A DNA stretch of 64,000 nucleotides from Arthrobacter zhaoxinii (lineage in GTDB: Bacteria > Actinomycetota > Actinomycetes > Actinomycetales > Micrococcaceae): contig NZ_JANFLT010000002.1 in assembly GCF_024385505.1 (NCBI RefSeq), forward strand, positions 124,001 to 188,000, written 5' to 3'. This document shows positions 40,621-49,455 of this stretch, in pieces. The translations under genes and the position numbers were made by a program. Position 1 is the stretch's first letter; every line of letters begins with the position of its first letter. The notes beneath the pieces are model-generated. The model was not told the DNA's origin, searched no databases, and saw nothing but the letters and a program-made list of their open reading frames with translations.

Positions 40621-41724
40621 CTAGAGCTGGGTGCCGATCTTGAAGCCCTGCGCTGACTCGCCGGAGGAGCTGCCGGCGTCGTCGTCGGGGCGGGTGTAGG
40701 AGAACCCGTCGGCACCGATGGTGACCGCCATTTCGGAGGTCTCTGTGCGCTTGGTGAGCGGCTGCGGGTTGCCGTCCAGGTCCAGCACCAGGGAGGCCTC
40801 GGTGTACCAGGACGGGACCACGGGGTTGCCCCACCAGTCACGGCGCTGGTTGTCGTGCACGTCCCAGGTGATGGTGGGGTTGTCCGGATCGCCGGTGTAG
40901 TAGTCCTGCGTGTAGATCTCGATGCGGTGGTCGTCCGGATCCAGGATGTAGAGGTAGAAGGCGTTGGAGACGCCGTGCCGGCCGGGGCCGCGTTCGATCC
41001 GGTCGGAGATGCGCAGGGCGCCCATCTTGTCGCAGATCTGGATGATGTTGTGCTTTTCGTGCGTGGCGAAGGCCATGTGGTGCATGCGCGGGCCGTCGCC
41101 GCCGGTCAGGGCGGTGTCATGCACGGTGTGCTTGCGGTGCATCCACGCGGCGTAGGTGACGCCGTCGGAATCCTTGATGTCTTCGGAGACGCGGAAGCCG
41201 AGGTCTTCCAGGTAGGCGCGGCCGCGGGGTACGTCGGGGGTGACCTGGTTGAAGTGGTCCAGCCGGACCAGTTCCCCGGCGGAGTAGAGGTCGTAGCGCT
41301 GGGTGAGGCGTTCCACGTGTTCGGTTTCGTAGAAGAACTCGTAGGGGAAGCCCAGCGGGTCCTCCACGCGCACACTGTCGCCGATGCCCTTCACGAAGCC
41401 GTCCCTGCGGCGTTCGGTGCGGCAGCCCAGCTCCTTGTAATAGGCCTCGGCCACGTCCACGTCTTCGGGGGTGCGGACGCGGTAGGCCAGGGCGGCGACG
41501 GCGGCCACCGGACCCTTGCGCAGCACCAGGTTGTGGTGGATGAACTCCTCGAGGGAGCGCAGGTAGATGGCGTTCTCGTCCTCTTCGGTGACGTGCAGGC
41601 CGAGGACGTCCACGTAGAACTTCCGGGACCGTTCCAGGTCGGTGACCACCAGGTCGGTGTAGGCGCAGCGGACGATGTCCGGCGGGGCGATGCTCGGGGT
41701 GGGAATGCGGTTTTCGATATCCAT
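40621..41724 (-). CDS. hpaD: Homoprotocatechuate 2,3-dioxygenase
   Basis: Extradiol dioxygenase that opens 3,4-dihydroxyphenylacetate. At 367 residues it closely fits Arthrobacter MndD (Mn) and Brevibacterium HPCD (Fe). By counting, the metal triad is His157 (RLDHFNQ), His216 (RMHHMAF) and Glu269 (DHRIEIY), each two residues on from the known enzymes. Start ATG 41724 has AAAGGAG at ideal distance; an earlier in-frame ATG at 41742 lacks one. Metal choice cannot be read from sequence. Confidence 0.95.
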   Translation of the reverse strand: MDIENRIPTPSIAPPDIVRCAYTDLVVTDLERSRKFYVDVLGLHVTEEDENAIYLRSLEEFIHHNLVLRKGPVAAVAALAYRVRTPEDVDVAEAYYKELGCRTERRRDGFVKGIGDSVRVEDPLGFPYEFFYETEHVERLTQRYDLYSAGELVRLDHFNQVTPDVPRGRAYLEDLGFRVSEDIKDSDGVTYAAWMHRKHTVHDTALTGGDGPRMHHMAFATHEKHNIIQICDKMGALRISDRIERGPGRHGVSNAFYLYILDPDDHRIEIYTQDYYTGDPDNPTITWDVHDNQRRDWWGNPVVPSWYTEASLVLDLDGNPQPLTKRTETSEMAVTIGADGFSYTRPDDDAGSSSGESAQGFKIGTQL

Positions 41725-41768
41725 GGTTTTGCTCCTTTGCAAACGGCGGGGGAAGTGTCGGGGAGGGG

Positions 41769-43286
<1,518 letters not shown>

Positions 43287-43324
43287 GGGGTGTTCCTCTT
43301 TCTGCGTTGAAATCGTGGAAGTCT

Positions 43325-44035
43325 TTAGACCGGGGAGGGCGGCTGGTGGTTCTGGGCCAGGAAGGCGTTGAGTGTGTTGGTGCGGTGCGCGCGGGCGGCG
43401 TGCTCGACGTCGGCCGCTGCGGCGTGTGCCTCGATCAGGTCCAGCAGGTGATCGTGTTCCTGTACCGAAGCGTGTGCCCGGTCCGGGACGTACCGGAAGA
43501 CGGAGCTGCGCATGCGGCCCAGCCGGTTCCAGCCGCGGTGGACCAGGTCCAGGATGTGCGGATTGGGGCAGCGGGCGTAGAGCAGGGCGTGGAACTCGGT
43601 ATTCAGGGCGGTGAAGCGGACCGGATCGAAGCGATCCAGGACCTCGCGCATCTGGTTGTTGAGCTCCCGGGCCCGGGTGAGTTCCTCGGCGCTGATGTCC
43701 GGGGCGGCCAGGGCGGTGGCAGCGCCTTCGATGATGCTGAGGGTCTGCATGGTGTGCAGGTACAGGTCCGGGTCAATGCCGGCCACCGTGGCGCCGACGT
43801 TGCGGACAAAGTGCACCAGCCCTTCGGCTTCGAGCCGCCGGATGGCCTCCCGGACGGGGACCACGCTGCAGCCCATCTCGGTGGCGATGCTGCTGAGCAC
43901 CAGGCGGTAGCCCGGGCTCATTTCGCCGCCGAGGATCCGGTCCTTGAGCTGGGTGTAGGCCTGCTCCGATTTGGAGCCGGTGCCCGTGGTGGTGCTGCCC
44001 GCTTGCCCAGTGCTGCTTGTCGCGGAGCTGCTCAT
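43325..44035 (-). CDS. GntR family regulator, FCD type
   Basis: A 236-residue regulator with an N-terminal GntR winged helix (YTQLKDRILGGEMSPG, VPVREAIRRLEAEGLVHFVR) and a C-terminal FCD ligand domain (NTEFHALLYARCPN with HEHDHLLDLIEAH-like QEHDHLLDLIEAH for metal/acid binding). It sits inside the hpa operon, with ATGA overlap to the upstream hpaG gene, so it is co-expressed with and likely controls the operon, using a pathway acid as effector. The first 20 residues are Ser/Thr/Gly linker. Confidence 0.9.
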   Translation of the reverse strand: MSSSATSSTGQAGSTTTGTGSKSEQAYTQLKDRILGGEMSPGYRLVLSSIATEMGCSVVPVREAIRRLEAEGLVHFVRNVGATVAGIDPDLYLHTMQTLSIIEGAATALAAPDISAEELTRARELNNQMREVLDRFDPVRFTALNTEFHALLYARCPNPHILDLVHRGWNRLGRMRSSVFRYVPDRAHASVQEHDHLLDLIEAHAAAADVEHAARAHRTNTLNAFLAQNHQPPSPV

Positions 44036-45504
44036 GCCTGTTCCGCTGCCCAGGCCTCGTACTTTTCCTTCCAGGCGGCGTTCATCGGGTAGAGCCCGTC
44101 CACGCCGTGGCCGGCCTTCACCATTTCAGCGATGAACTCTTCCTGGTGTTCCTGCCGAATGCACGCCTCCACCAGCTCTTCGGCGAGGGCCGGCGGGATC
44201 ACGAGGATGCCGTCGTCGTCGGCCACAATGATGTCGCCGGGCTGCACGGTGGCACCGCCGCAGGCGATGGTGATGTCGGTGTCCCAGGGGACGTGCTTGC
44301 GGCCGAGGACGGCGGGGTGCGGGTTGGCGCAGTAGACGGGCAGGTCGATGCCGGCGACGGTGGAGTAGTCACGGACGCCGCCGTCGGTGATGATGGCTGC
44401 GGCGCCGTTGTGCTTGGCGCGCAGGGCGAGGATGTCGCCCAGGGTGCCGGTGCCTTTTTCGCCGCGGGCTTCCATCACCAGGATTTCGCCGTCACCCACG
44501 GAGTCGATGGCGCGTTTCTGCGCGTTGTAGCCGCCGCCGTGGGACTTGAAGAGGTCCTCGCGGTTGGGCACAAAGCGCAGGGTGCGGGCGGTGCCGACTA
44601 CCTTGCGGCCGGGGCGGGTGCCGGTGAGGCCGTCGATGGAGACGTTGTTCAGGCCTCGGGCACGCATCTGCGAGGACAGGGTGGCGGTCGCGACGGATTC
44701 CAGCTTCGCCTTGAGTTCCGGGGTAAGGGTTTTTGGCTGTTCCTGCTGCGGGGCGAGGCCGGCCTTTGCGGCGGAGCCCCAGGCTTCTTCGCGCTGCTTG
44801 TCGTCGATCTTCGGCTGCGCGCCGAAGCGTGCCAGCGGGGTGATGCCGTCGGTGACGGTGGTGGCCAGGCGGCCTGTGGTCTTATCTGTGCCCGGGACGT
44901 CGACTTCGACTTCGAGGCGGTCACCGGGGACGGCCACGGAGGCTCCGGCGGGGGTGCCGGTGAGGATCAGGTCGCCCGGTTCCAGGGTGAGCAGCTGGGA
45001 GAGGTCCGCGACCAGCTGGGCGAAGGGGAAGAGCAGGTCCGCGGTGGTGTCATCCTGCGCGAGTTCCCCGTTGACCCAGGTGCGGACGCGCAGTGCGGCG
45101 GGGTCGACGTCGGCCGCGTTGAGGATGTGGGGGCCGACGGGGGTGAAGCCGTCGCCGCCCTTGGAGCGGAGGTTGGAGCCTTTGTCTGCCCAGCGCAGGT
45201 CGTACACGCCCAGGTCATTGCTGGCGGTCACTCCCACGACGTAGCTCCAGGCGTCTTCGATCGAGACCCGGCGGGCGGTCTTGCCGATGATCAGGGCAAT
45301 TTCGCCTTCGAAGCCGAGCAGTTCGCAGCCGGCCGGGCGTTCCACGCTGCCGCCGGTGAGGGCCAGGGAGGAGCTGGGCTTGAGGAAGTAGGAGGGCTGT
45401 TCCGGGGTGCGTCCACGTTCTGCTGCCCGGGAGGGGTAATTGATGTGGACGGCGATGACCTTGCCGGCCTGCTTCAGCGTGTCCTTGGTGGCGGCGTTGC
45501 CCAT
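44032..45504 (-). CDS. hpaG: HpaG-type FAH isomerase/decarboxylase fused to an RraA-like domain
   Basis: A 490-residue two-domain protein. Residues 1-240 are an FAH-fold OPET decarboxylase/HHDD isomerase (LGFEGEIALIIGKTARRVS, SNDLGVYDLRWADKG, LEPGDLILTGTPAG). Residues 255-480 are an RraA/HMG-CHA-aldolase domain (TATLSSQMRARGLNN, GDILALRAKHNGAAAIITDGGVRD with the RraA-type Arg/Asp pair, VQPGDIIVADDDGILVIP). The RraA part may act as an oxaloacetate decarboxylase or 4-carboxy-aldolase. First gene of the operon, with AGGAGA before ATG 45504. Confidence 0.88.
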   Translation of the reverse strand: MGNAATKDTLKQAGKVIAVHINYPSRAAERGRTPEQPSYFLKPSSSLALTGGSVERPAGCELLGFEGEIALIIGKTARRVSIEDAWSYVVGVTASNDLGVYDLRWADKGSNLRSKGGDGFTPVGPHILNAADVDPAALRVRTWVNGELAQDDTTADLLFPFAQLVADLSQLLTLEPGDLILTGTPAGASVAVPGDRLEVEVDVPGTDKTTGRLATTVTDGITPLARFGAQPKIDDKQREEAWGSAAKAGLAPQQEQPKTLTPELKAKLESVATATLSSQMRARGLNNVSIDGLTGTRPGRKVVGTARTLRFVPNREDLFKSHGGGYNAQKRAIDSVGDGEILVMEARGEKGTGTLGDILALRAKHNGAAAIITDGGVRDYSTVAGIDLPVYCANPHPAVLGRKHVPWDTDITIACGGATVQPGDIIVADDDGILVIPPALAEELVEACIRQEHQEEFIAEMVKAGHGVDGLYPMNAAWKEKYEAWAAEQA

Positions 45505-45521
45505 GTCTCTCCTGGATCAAG

Positions 45522-45560
45522 TACGAAATCGTATATGATCAGGGTTACATGTGGTGCGGG
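45522..45560. promoter_or_regulatory. Operator region of the hpa operon
   Basis: A palindrome TACGA-AA-TCGTA (45522-45533), followed by the near-palindrome ATCGTATATGAT (45529-45540), lies 18-36 bases upstream of hpaG; these suit a GntR-FCD dimer such as the one encoded in the operon. Further up, TGTGG-TGCGGG-TCACG (45550-45565) is close to the CRP/GlxR pattern TGTGA-N6-TCACA. Confidence 0.45.
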
Positions 45561-45788
45561 TCACGTCAAGGTGCGGATTGTAGATCTATGGCCGACGCCT
45601 ATTGGGTGGCTGTAAAACTCCCTGAAGAACCACTTTCGGCGGAGGGTACGCTGAGTTATTAAGGAGTCATTCCGGAAGCCGGTACAAGAACGTCGAACTG
45701 CCACATTGGCTTCATCCCGATAAGGGCGCTGATGCTCCGACGCCCTGGACGCATCAGACGACTCTAAAACCGTCGCCGAAATAAATCG

Positions 45789-46037
45789 CTAGTTGGAATA
45801 TTGATTGGGTGCAACCATCCGTGCCGACATCGAGTGCTGAATTATCGATTGTTCGATCATGATTAAAAATCCTCCAGCGAACATCGTGGCGATCGCACCG
45901 CATACGGCGATACCGAAGGTTCCCCACGCTCCCTGCGTCATAGAGGTAATAGCGAGAATCGCGAACCCGATGACGTATAGAACGGATAGAAACTTTACGA
46001 TTTTAAGGATGAATATCGAGAACATACCTCCGACCAA
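45789..46037 (-). CDS. Small two-helix membrane protein in AT-rich island
   Basis: Up to 82 residues with two hydrophobic segments (FSIFILKIVKFLSVLYVIGF and FGIAVCGAIATMFAGGFLIM) and a short polar tail. The first codon is either TTG 46037 or ATG 46025; the perfect GGAGGT touches the ATG directly, so the TTG or a different start may be used. It lies ten bases after another tiny membrane gene and downstream of the TIR gene on the same strand. Base composition is lower in GC than the flanks. No family recognised. Confidence 0.5.
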   Translation of the reverse strand: MVGGMFSIFILKIVKFLSVLYVIGFAILAITSMTQGAWGTFGIAVCGAIATMFAGGFLIMIEQSIIQHSMSARMVAPNQYSN

Positions 46038-46046
46038 TCCAATAAC

Positions 46047-46190
46047 CTAGCTACCTACGATGGCGGCAATCGGGCCCCAGAGCGCCCACGTGTCACCCCA
46101 TCCATAGCTCACAAAGCCGAAAATAATGTCAGCTACTAAAAGTGCGAAAAAGAAGAGGGCGAGGAACCAACCGGCTGGACGAAGGGGCAT
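46047..46190 (-). CDS. Very small membrane protein (47 residues)
   Basis: A 47-codon gene not long enough for most gene finders. The product starts with a basic MPLRPAGW, then a helix FLALFFFALLVADIIFGFV, and a second Trp-rich hydrophobic part ending WGPIAAIVGS. It runs in the same direction as, and nine bases ahead of, the two-helix gene at 45789-46037, and 180 bases after the TIR gene. No ribosome binding site stands out. Role unknown; position suggests it belongs to the island. Confidence 0.45.
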   Translation of the reverse strand: MPLRPAGWFLALFFFALLVADIIFGFVSYGWGDTWALWGPIAAIVGS

Positions 46191-46369
46191 AAACGAGACT
46201 CTACTGCGAAAACGAAGCCTCTTCAATCACGAGAACATCACAACTTCCAACGGGTTAGAGAAACCGCCTCGAGCGACGTCAATGATTTCCCTGTAGCCGG
46301 ACACGCGCGTTCAAAAACGAAATAACTGCTGCTTCAACAAAGTATCTACTATCGACCCGATCACTGCGG

Positions 46370-47335
46370 TTACAGGTGCACGGAAAAACCAAGGCCGGCG
46401 AGTTCTCTTCCTAGGTCGAGTTTCCAATCTTCTTTGCCGATATAGACAAGGCCGCTGATGTCTCCAGGAAGCTCTACCCCAAAGTTGACAACTATAACGT
46501 TTTCACGTCTGAGCTTGCCGTAGAAGTACCCGAGTTCGAACACGACGTTCTGGCGAGCCCGCGCTTCAATCTCACTTGTGTGCTCACGCTTCGCCCTCGC
46601 TTCGTCGTCCGGGGTCATAAGGACGATCGCACAGGCTGCGTTTTTGGAGTACGACTCGAACTTCTCAATCAGTGTTTGACCCTTGTTGAGCTGTTTTCTC
46701 AGGATGGTGGGCTTTACCCCGATCAGGTCATGGACCCAATCGGATACCTCAAGCACTGCCATATCGTCATGGCCGTGTACCAAGAAAACTTCCGCTGGAG
46801 GAGTCTTGTCGGTCTCAACTCTGAGGATCTCTGCTTTCTCTTGGGACGTTATTTCAGTTTTCGCTGCCATATGAGCGTGGACAGCTGACACTGCTGGCGA
46901 AATCCGGCTCCGTTCCCCTTGCCGAGAGGCTATTGCGACACTTTCTTTTGGCTCATCCGCCAGTTCGAACTCATCGTTCAGAAGATACCCCGCTGACTGT
47001 ATGGTCTTGCGAAGCCGTTTGCCCGCGTCCATGTCCTCCAAGTTACCGCGTGAATAAGGTCCGTTTGAAAACTCCCGGAGAGCTTCGAGTAGCCCACGCA
47101 TCAGTTCGTACGCTTGGCTATCGTTCGCAGCAAGGAAAGCATCTACGATTTTCCGTTCTTTGCTGACGTCGGGCGTCGGCATGAGCCCGGCGGCAGCGAT
47201 CTTCCGGTCAATAACCGTGTGCTTTGGACCGTCACCTCCCGCCCAAAACTGTGCGAAAGCGTCAACGAGAGACGGACCCAGGTTCGTGCGAAGTTGCTCG
47301 GCGTTAGATGCGGAAAACATTTCATCATTATTCAT
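46370..47335 (-). CDS. TIR-like nucleotide-binding protein (CAP12/Pycsar effector type)
   Basis: A 321-residue protein. The C-terminal part (182-321) matches the TIR-like nucleotide-binding domain found in CBASS Cap12 and Pycsar effectors: VFLVHGHDD (183-191), NKGQTLIEKFESY, AIVLMTPDDE (236-245), and RQNVVFELGYFYGKL (261-275) with Glu267 in the place of the catalytic Glu. In characterised members this domain degrades NAD+ on a signal and kills infected cells. The N-terminal 170 residues are a helical domain I cannot name. No cyclase gene is next to it. It sits in an AT-richer stretch, which suggests transfer. Confidence 0.82.
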   Translation of the reverse strand: MNNDEMFSASNAEQLRTNLGPSLVDAFAQFWAGGDGPKHTVIDRKIAAAGLMPTPDVSKERKIVDAFLAANDSQAYELMRGLLEALREFSNGPYSRGNLEDMDAGKRLRKTIQSAGYLLNDEFELADEPKESVAIASRQGERSRISPAVSAVHAHMAAKTEITSQEKAEILRVETDKTPPAEVFLVHGHDDMAVLEVSDWVHDLIGVKPTILRKQLNKGQTLIEKFESYSKNAACAIVLMTPDDEARAKREHTSEIEARARQNVVFELGYFYGKLRRENVIVVNFGVELPGDISGLVYIGKEDWKLDLGRELAGLGFSVHL

Positions 47336-47545
47336 GACGCGCTCCGAAACCTGATCTATCAGCCCACCTGTTGTCAGCGTGGCGACGCTTTCCTTTTAGA
47401 CAGGTTGGCACCGCAGCGCGGCGGAAATAGATGCAGCCGTGGGGCTGCGGCGCCGAAAGCCGCGGCATCCACGGGCAGTTTGCTCTAGGTCACACCTGTC
47501 ACATAGGTTTCAAGCGATAAGGTCTGCTGAGCGAAAGATCCACAC

Positions 47546-48130
47546 ATGAATAACGCGGCGATGCTGGGCTCGCTCATCCTTTCCGCCGGGCTGTTGCTCG
47601 GCACCACCGGCTGCGGAAACAACGCGCCGGCGGCGGACGGCGCCACGGCTGCCGCTGCTGCCGAAGAGACCCCGCGGGATCCGGCCGGTGTCGTGCAGGC
47701 CATCGAGGGATTCTTCGCGGAAACCACCACGGATGAAATCGCGGCCGCCTTCCCGGACGACGCCGACGAGAAGACGTTCTCCGCGGCCGTCCGGTACACC
47801 GATCCGGCCGCCGGCTCCGAAGACGTGGCCGCCGCGATGGCCGACTTTGCCCTGCTGAAGGTCCTGGACCCCAAAGCGCAGTTCTCCATCACGGTGGACG
47901 AAAGTAAAGTGAGCCTAGGGGACCGGACGGCCACCGTTCCGGTGGAGGCCATCTCTGTGAAGTCCGGAGACACGATTGTGGCCAACTCCGCGGCGCTGGC
48001 GGAGGAGGCCAATGACCTGGTCTTCCACGACGGAGCATGGCTCATTGCGTTCCCGACGACCTCAGAGACTGCGGAAGCCTCAGCCTCTCCCGCATCCTCT
48101 CCCTCCGCGTCCGCCGGTTCCACGAAGTAA
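47546..48130 (+). CDS. Lipoprotein of unknown function
   Basis: A 194-residue predicted lipoprotein: SLILSAGLLLGTTGCGN with lipobox GTTG-C at about residue 23, an Ala-rich linker, a compact 120-residue domain (PAGVVQAIEGFFAETTTDEI to VFHDGAWLIAFPT) that resembles small NTF2-like or DUF4878-type modules, and a Ser/Pro/Ala tail. Family assignment is not certain. It precedes another exported protein by 12 bases, so they may be co-transcribed. Confidence 0.7.
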   Translation: MNNAAMLGSLILSAGLLLGTTGCGNNAPAADGATAAAAAEETPRDPAGVVQAIEGFFAETTTDEIAAAFPDDADEKTFSAAVRYTDPAAGSEDVAAAMADFALLKVLDPKAQFSITVDESKVSLGDRTATVPVEAISVKSGDTIVANSAALAEEANDLVFHDGAWLIAFPTTSETAEASASPASSPSASAGSTK

Positions 48131-48142
48131 CCGGCGATAACG

Positions 48143-48868
48143 ATGATGATGAAGCGCGTACTGGCCGCTGCCAGCTCCCTGGCCCTGCTCAGCGGCGGGC
48201 TCCTCCTCGGTGCCGCCCCGGCCCAGGCACTCAGCTGCCCTCCCGGCCAGGTCATGGTCGACCTCGGCGCAGGCGGTCAGACCTGCATCCCTGCCGGAGG
48301 CGGCGGCAACAATGGTTCCGGCGGCGGAGACTACGGTGGAGGCCCCGGCAGCGGTCCCGGCACCGTCACCGGACCTCCGGCAAACAACGGCGGAACCTAC
48401 GGACCCACCCCCGGCTACAAGCCGCCGGTCCCTTCATACAACCCGCCGGCTCCTGCACCGGGATACGCCCCTCCCGCACCGGTCTACAACCCTCCGGCCC
48501 AGTCGCACACCCCGCCTGCGCAGAACAACGGTGTGCCTCCGGCCGCAGGTAGTGCCCCGCATGTGAACCCGGATACGGGTGCGTCCGTGACGCAGAACAC
48601 GTCGGGTGCCTGGGTGGATTCCAGCACGGGCGCTGAAGTCGATGCCGGCGTCGCTGCAGAGGCAGCCGCCGCAGCGGAGAACCGGGACACGGACACGGCA
48701 GCCGATAAGGCTTCCGCCGACAAGAAGGCGGAGGAACAGAAGGCCGCAGAGAAGAAGGCGGCGGATGTGAAGGCAGCTGTCACGGCCGCGGTGAAGCTCT
48801 CAGCCCAGAGGGCTGTCGTTTACCAGCGGATGCTTGCCGCCGGCGAGGCCGCAGCCGCACGCCGCTAG
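48143..48868 (+). CDS. Secreted Gly/Pro-rich protein with Ala-Lys helix
   Basis: A 241-residue exported protein: signal peptide ending AAPAQALS near residue 31; a short Cys pair (SCPPGQVMVDLGAGGQTCIP); a Gly-rich stretch; Pro-Tyr-rich repeats of the form YxPPxPxYNPPA (residues 85-130); a TGASVTQNTSGAWVDSSTG segment; then an Ala/Lys/Glu helical region, probably coiled coil, to the end. Likely cell-wall associated. No enzyme signature. Linked to the preceding lipoprotein gene. Confidence 0.75.
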   Translation: MMMKRVLAAASSLALLSGGLLLGAAPAQALSCPPGQVMVDLGAGGQTCIPAGGGGNNGSGGGDYGGGPGSGPGTVTGPPANNGGTYGPTPGYKPPVPSYNPPAPAPGYAPPAPVYNPPAQSHTPPAQNNGVPPAAGSAPHVNPDTGASVTQNTSGAWVDSSTGAEVDAGVAAEAAAAAENRDTDTAADKASADKKAEEQKAAEKKAADVKAAVTAAVKLSAQRAVVYQRMLAAGEAAAARR

Positions 48869-48912
48869 GAAACCCTCCGCAAGCGCACCCACCGGATCCC
48901 CGGGCACACGAC

Positions 48913-48954
48913 AGCGGAGCCGGGATCCCTTGGTCCGGGATATCCGGCTCCGCT
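48913..48954 (+). terminator. Hairpin after secreted protein gene
   Basis: Perfect 11-base arms AGCGGAGCCGG (48913-48923) and CCGGCTCCGCT (48944-48954), 45 bases after the stop; no T run on the + strand. Confidence 0.6.
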
Positions 48955-48966
48955 CCCTCGGCCTCC

Positions 48967-49130
48967 TTATTCGTCTGAGGCTTCCCCTCGCTCCGCCTGT
49001 GCCTCGGTGCGGTGGTCGGTGATGATGCGCTGCACGTCGCTGAGCGTGTAGCCCCATTTCCTCCAGTTGGCTCAGGTAGTAGCGGGCAGTGTCGCCGGAT
49101 GCGACGAAGGAGCAGCCGGTTACTGGCCGG
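48967..49130 (-). pseudogene. Frameshifted C-terminal gene remnant
   Basis: Leftward reading gives ARYYLSQLEEMG and then, one frame over, GYTLSDVQRIITDHRTEAQA and a stop at 48967. Deleting one G from the GGGG run at 49052-49055 joins the two into a plausible charged helix-rich end. Upstream residues do not form a convincing protein. I do not recognise the family. The rest of 48955-49325 holds no gene that I can support. Confidence 0.3.
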
Positions 49131-49325
49131 AGCGCGCAGCGCAGGACCGCTTCCCTGATGCGAGCGAGTACCAGGACGCCCTTCCGCCGGGCACGAGGAT
49201 GGCCTTCGGAGCCGCCGTCCACGCACTCAAGGGATTCGCAGTCACGAGAGCGGGCTGTTCCCTTGCCCCCGGGCCTCCTGCCCCATCCCTCAGTCCCCCC
49301 TCGGCTTGGTTCAGCGCCCCGGATT

Positions 49326-49445
49326 ATGAGCACGAGAGTCGCCAAAGAACCTATTGACAACATAATCGCCGCCCCGGAAAATCAGGCATCTGCAGCAGCC
49401 GATTCAGGACCCGCGGTTTTTGACGCCCCAGGGAACAAGCAATAA
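49326..49445 (+). CDS. Doubtful 39-residue frame ahead of aldehyde dehydrogenase
   Basis: ATG 49326 to TAA 49445, ending inside the ribosome binding site of the next gene. The peptide (STRVAKEPIDNIIAAPENQA and an acidic Ala-rich rest) has no known domain and no ribosome binding site. Its stop overlapping the next Shine-Dalgarno could allow coupling; it may equally be noise. Confidence 0.15.
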   Translation: MSTRVAKEPIDNIIAAPENQASAAADSGPAVFDAPGNKQ

Positions 49446-49455
49446 AGGAGGAATA

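Noticed and set aside
48143-48868. Collagen-like or adhesin repeat protein
   Set aside because: Gly and Pro stretches do not follow GxY periodicity or a known adhesin repeat; described only as Gly/Pro-rich.
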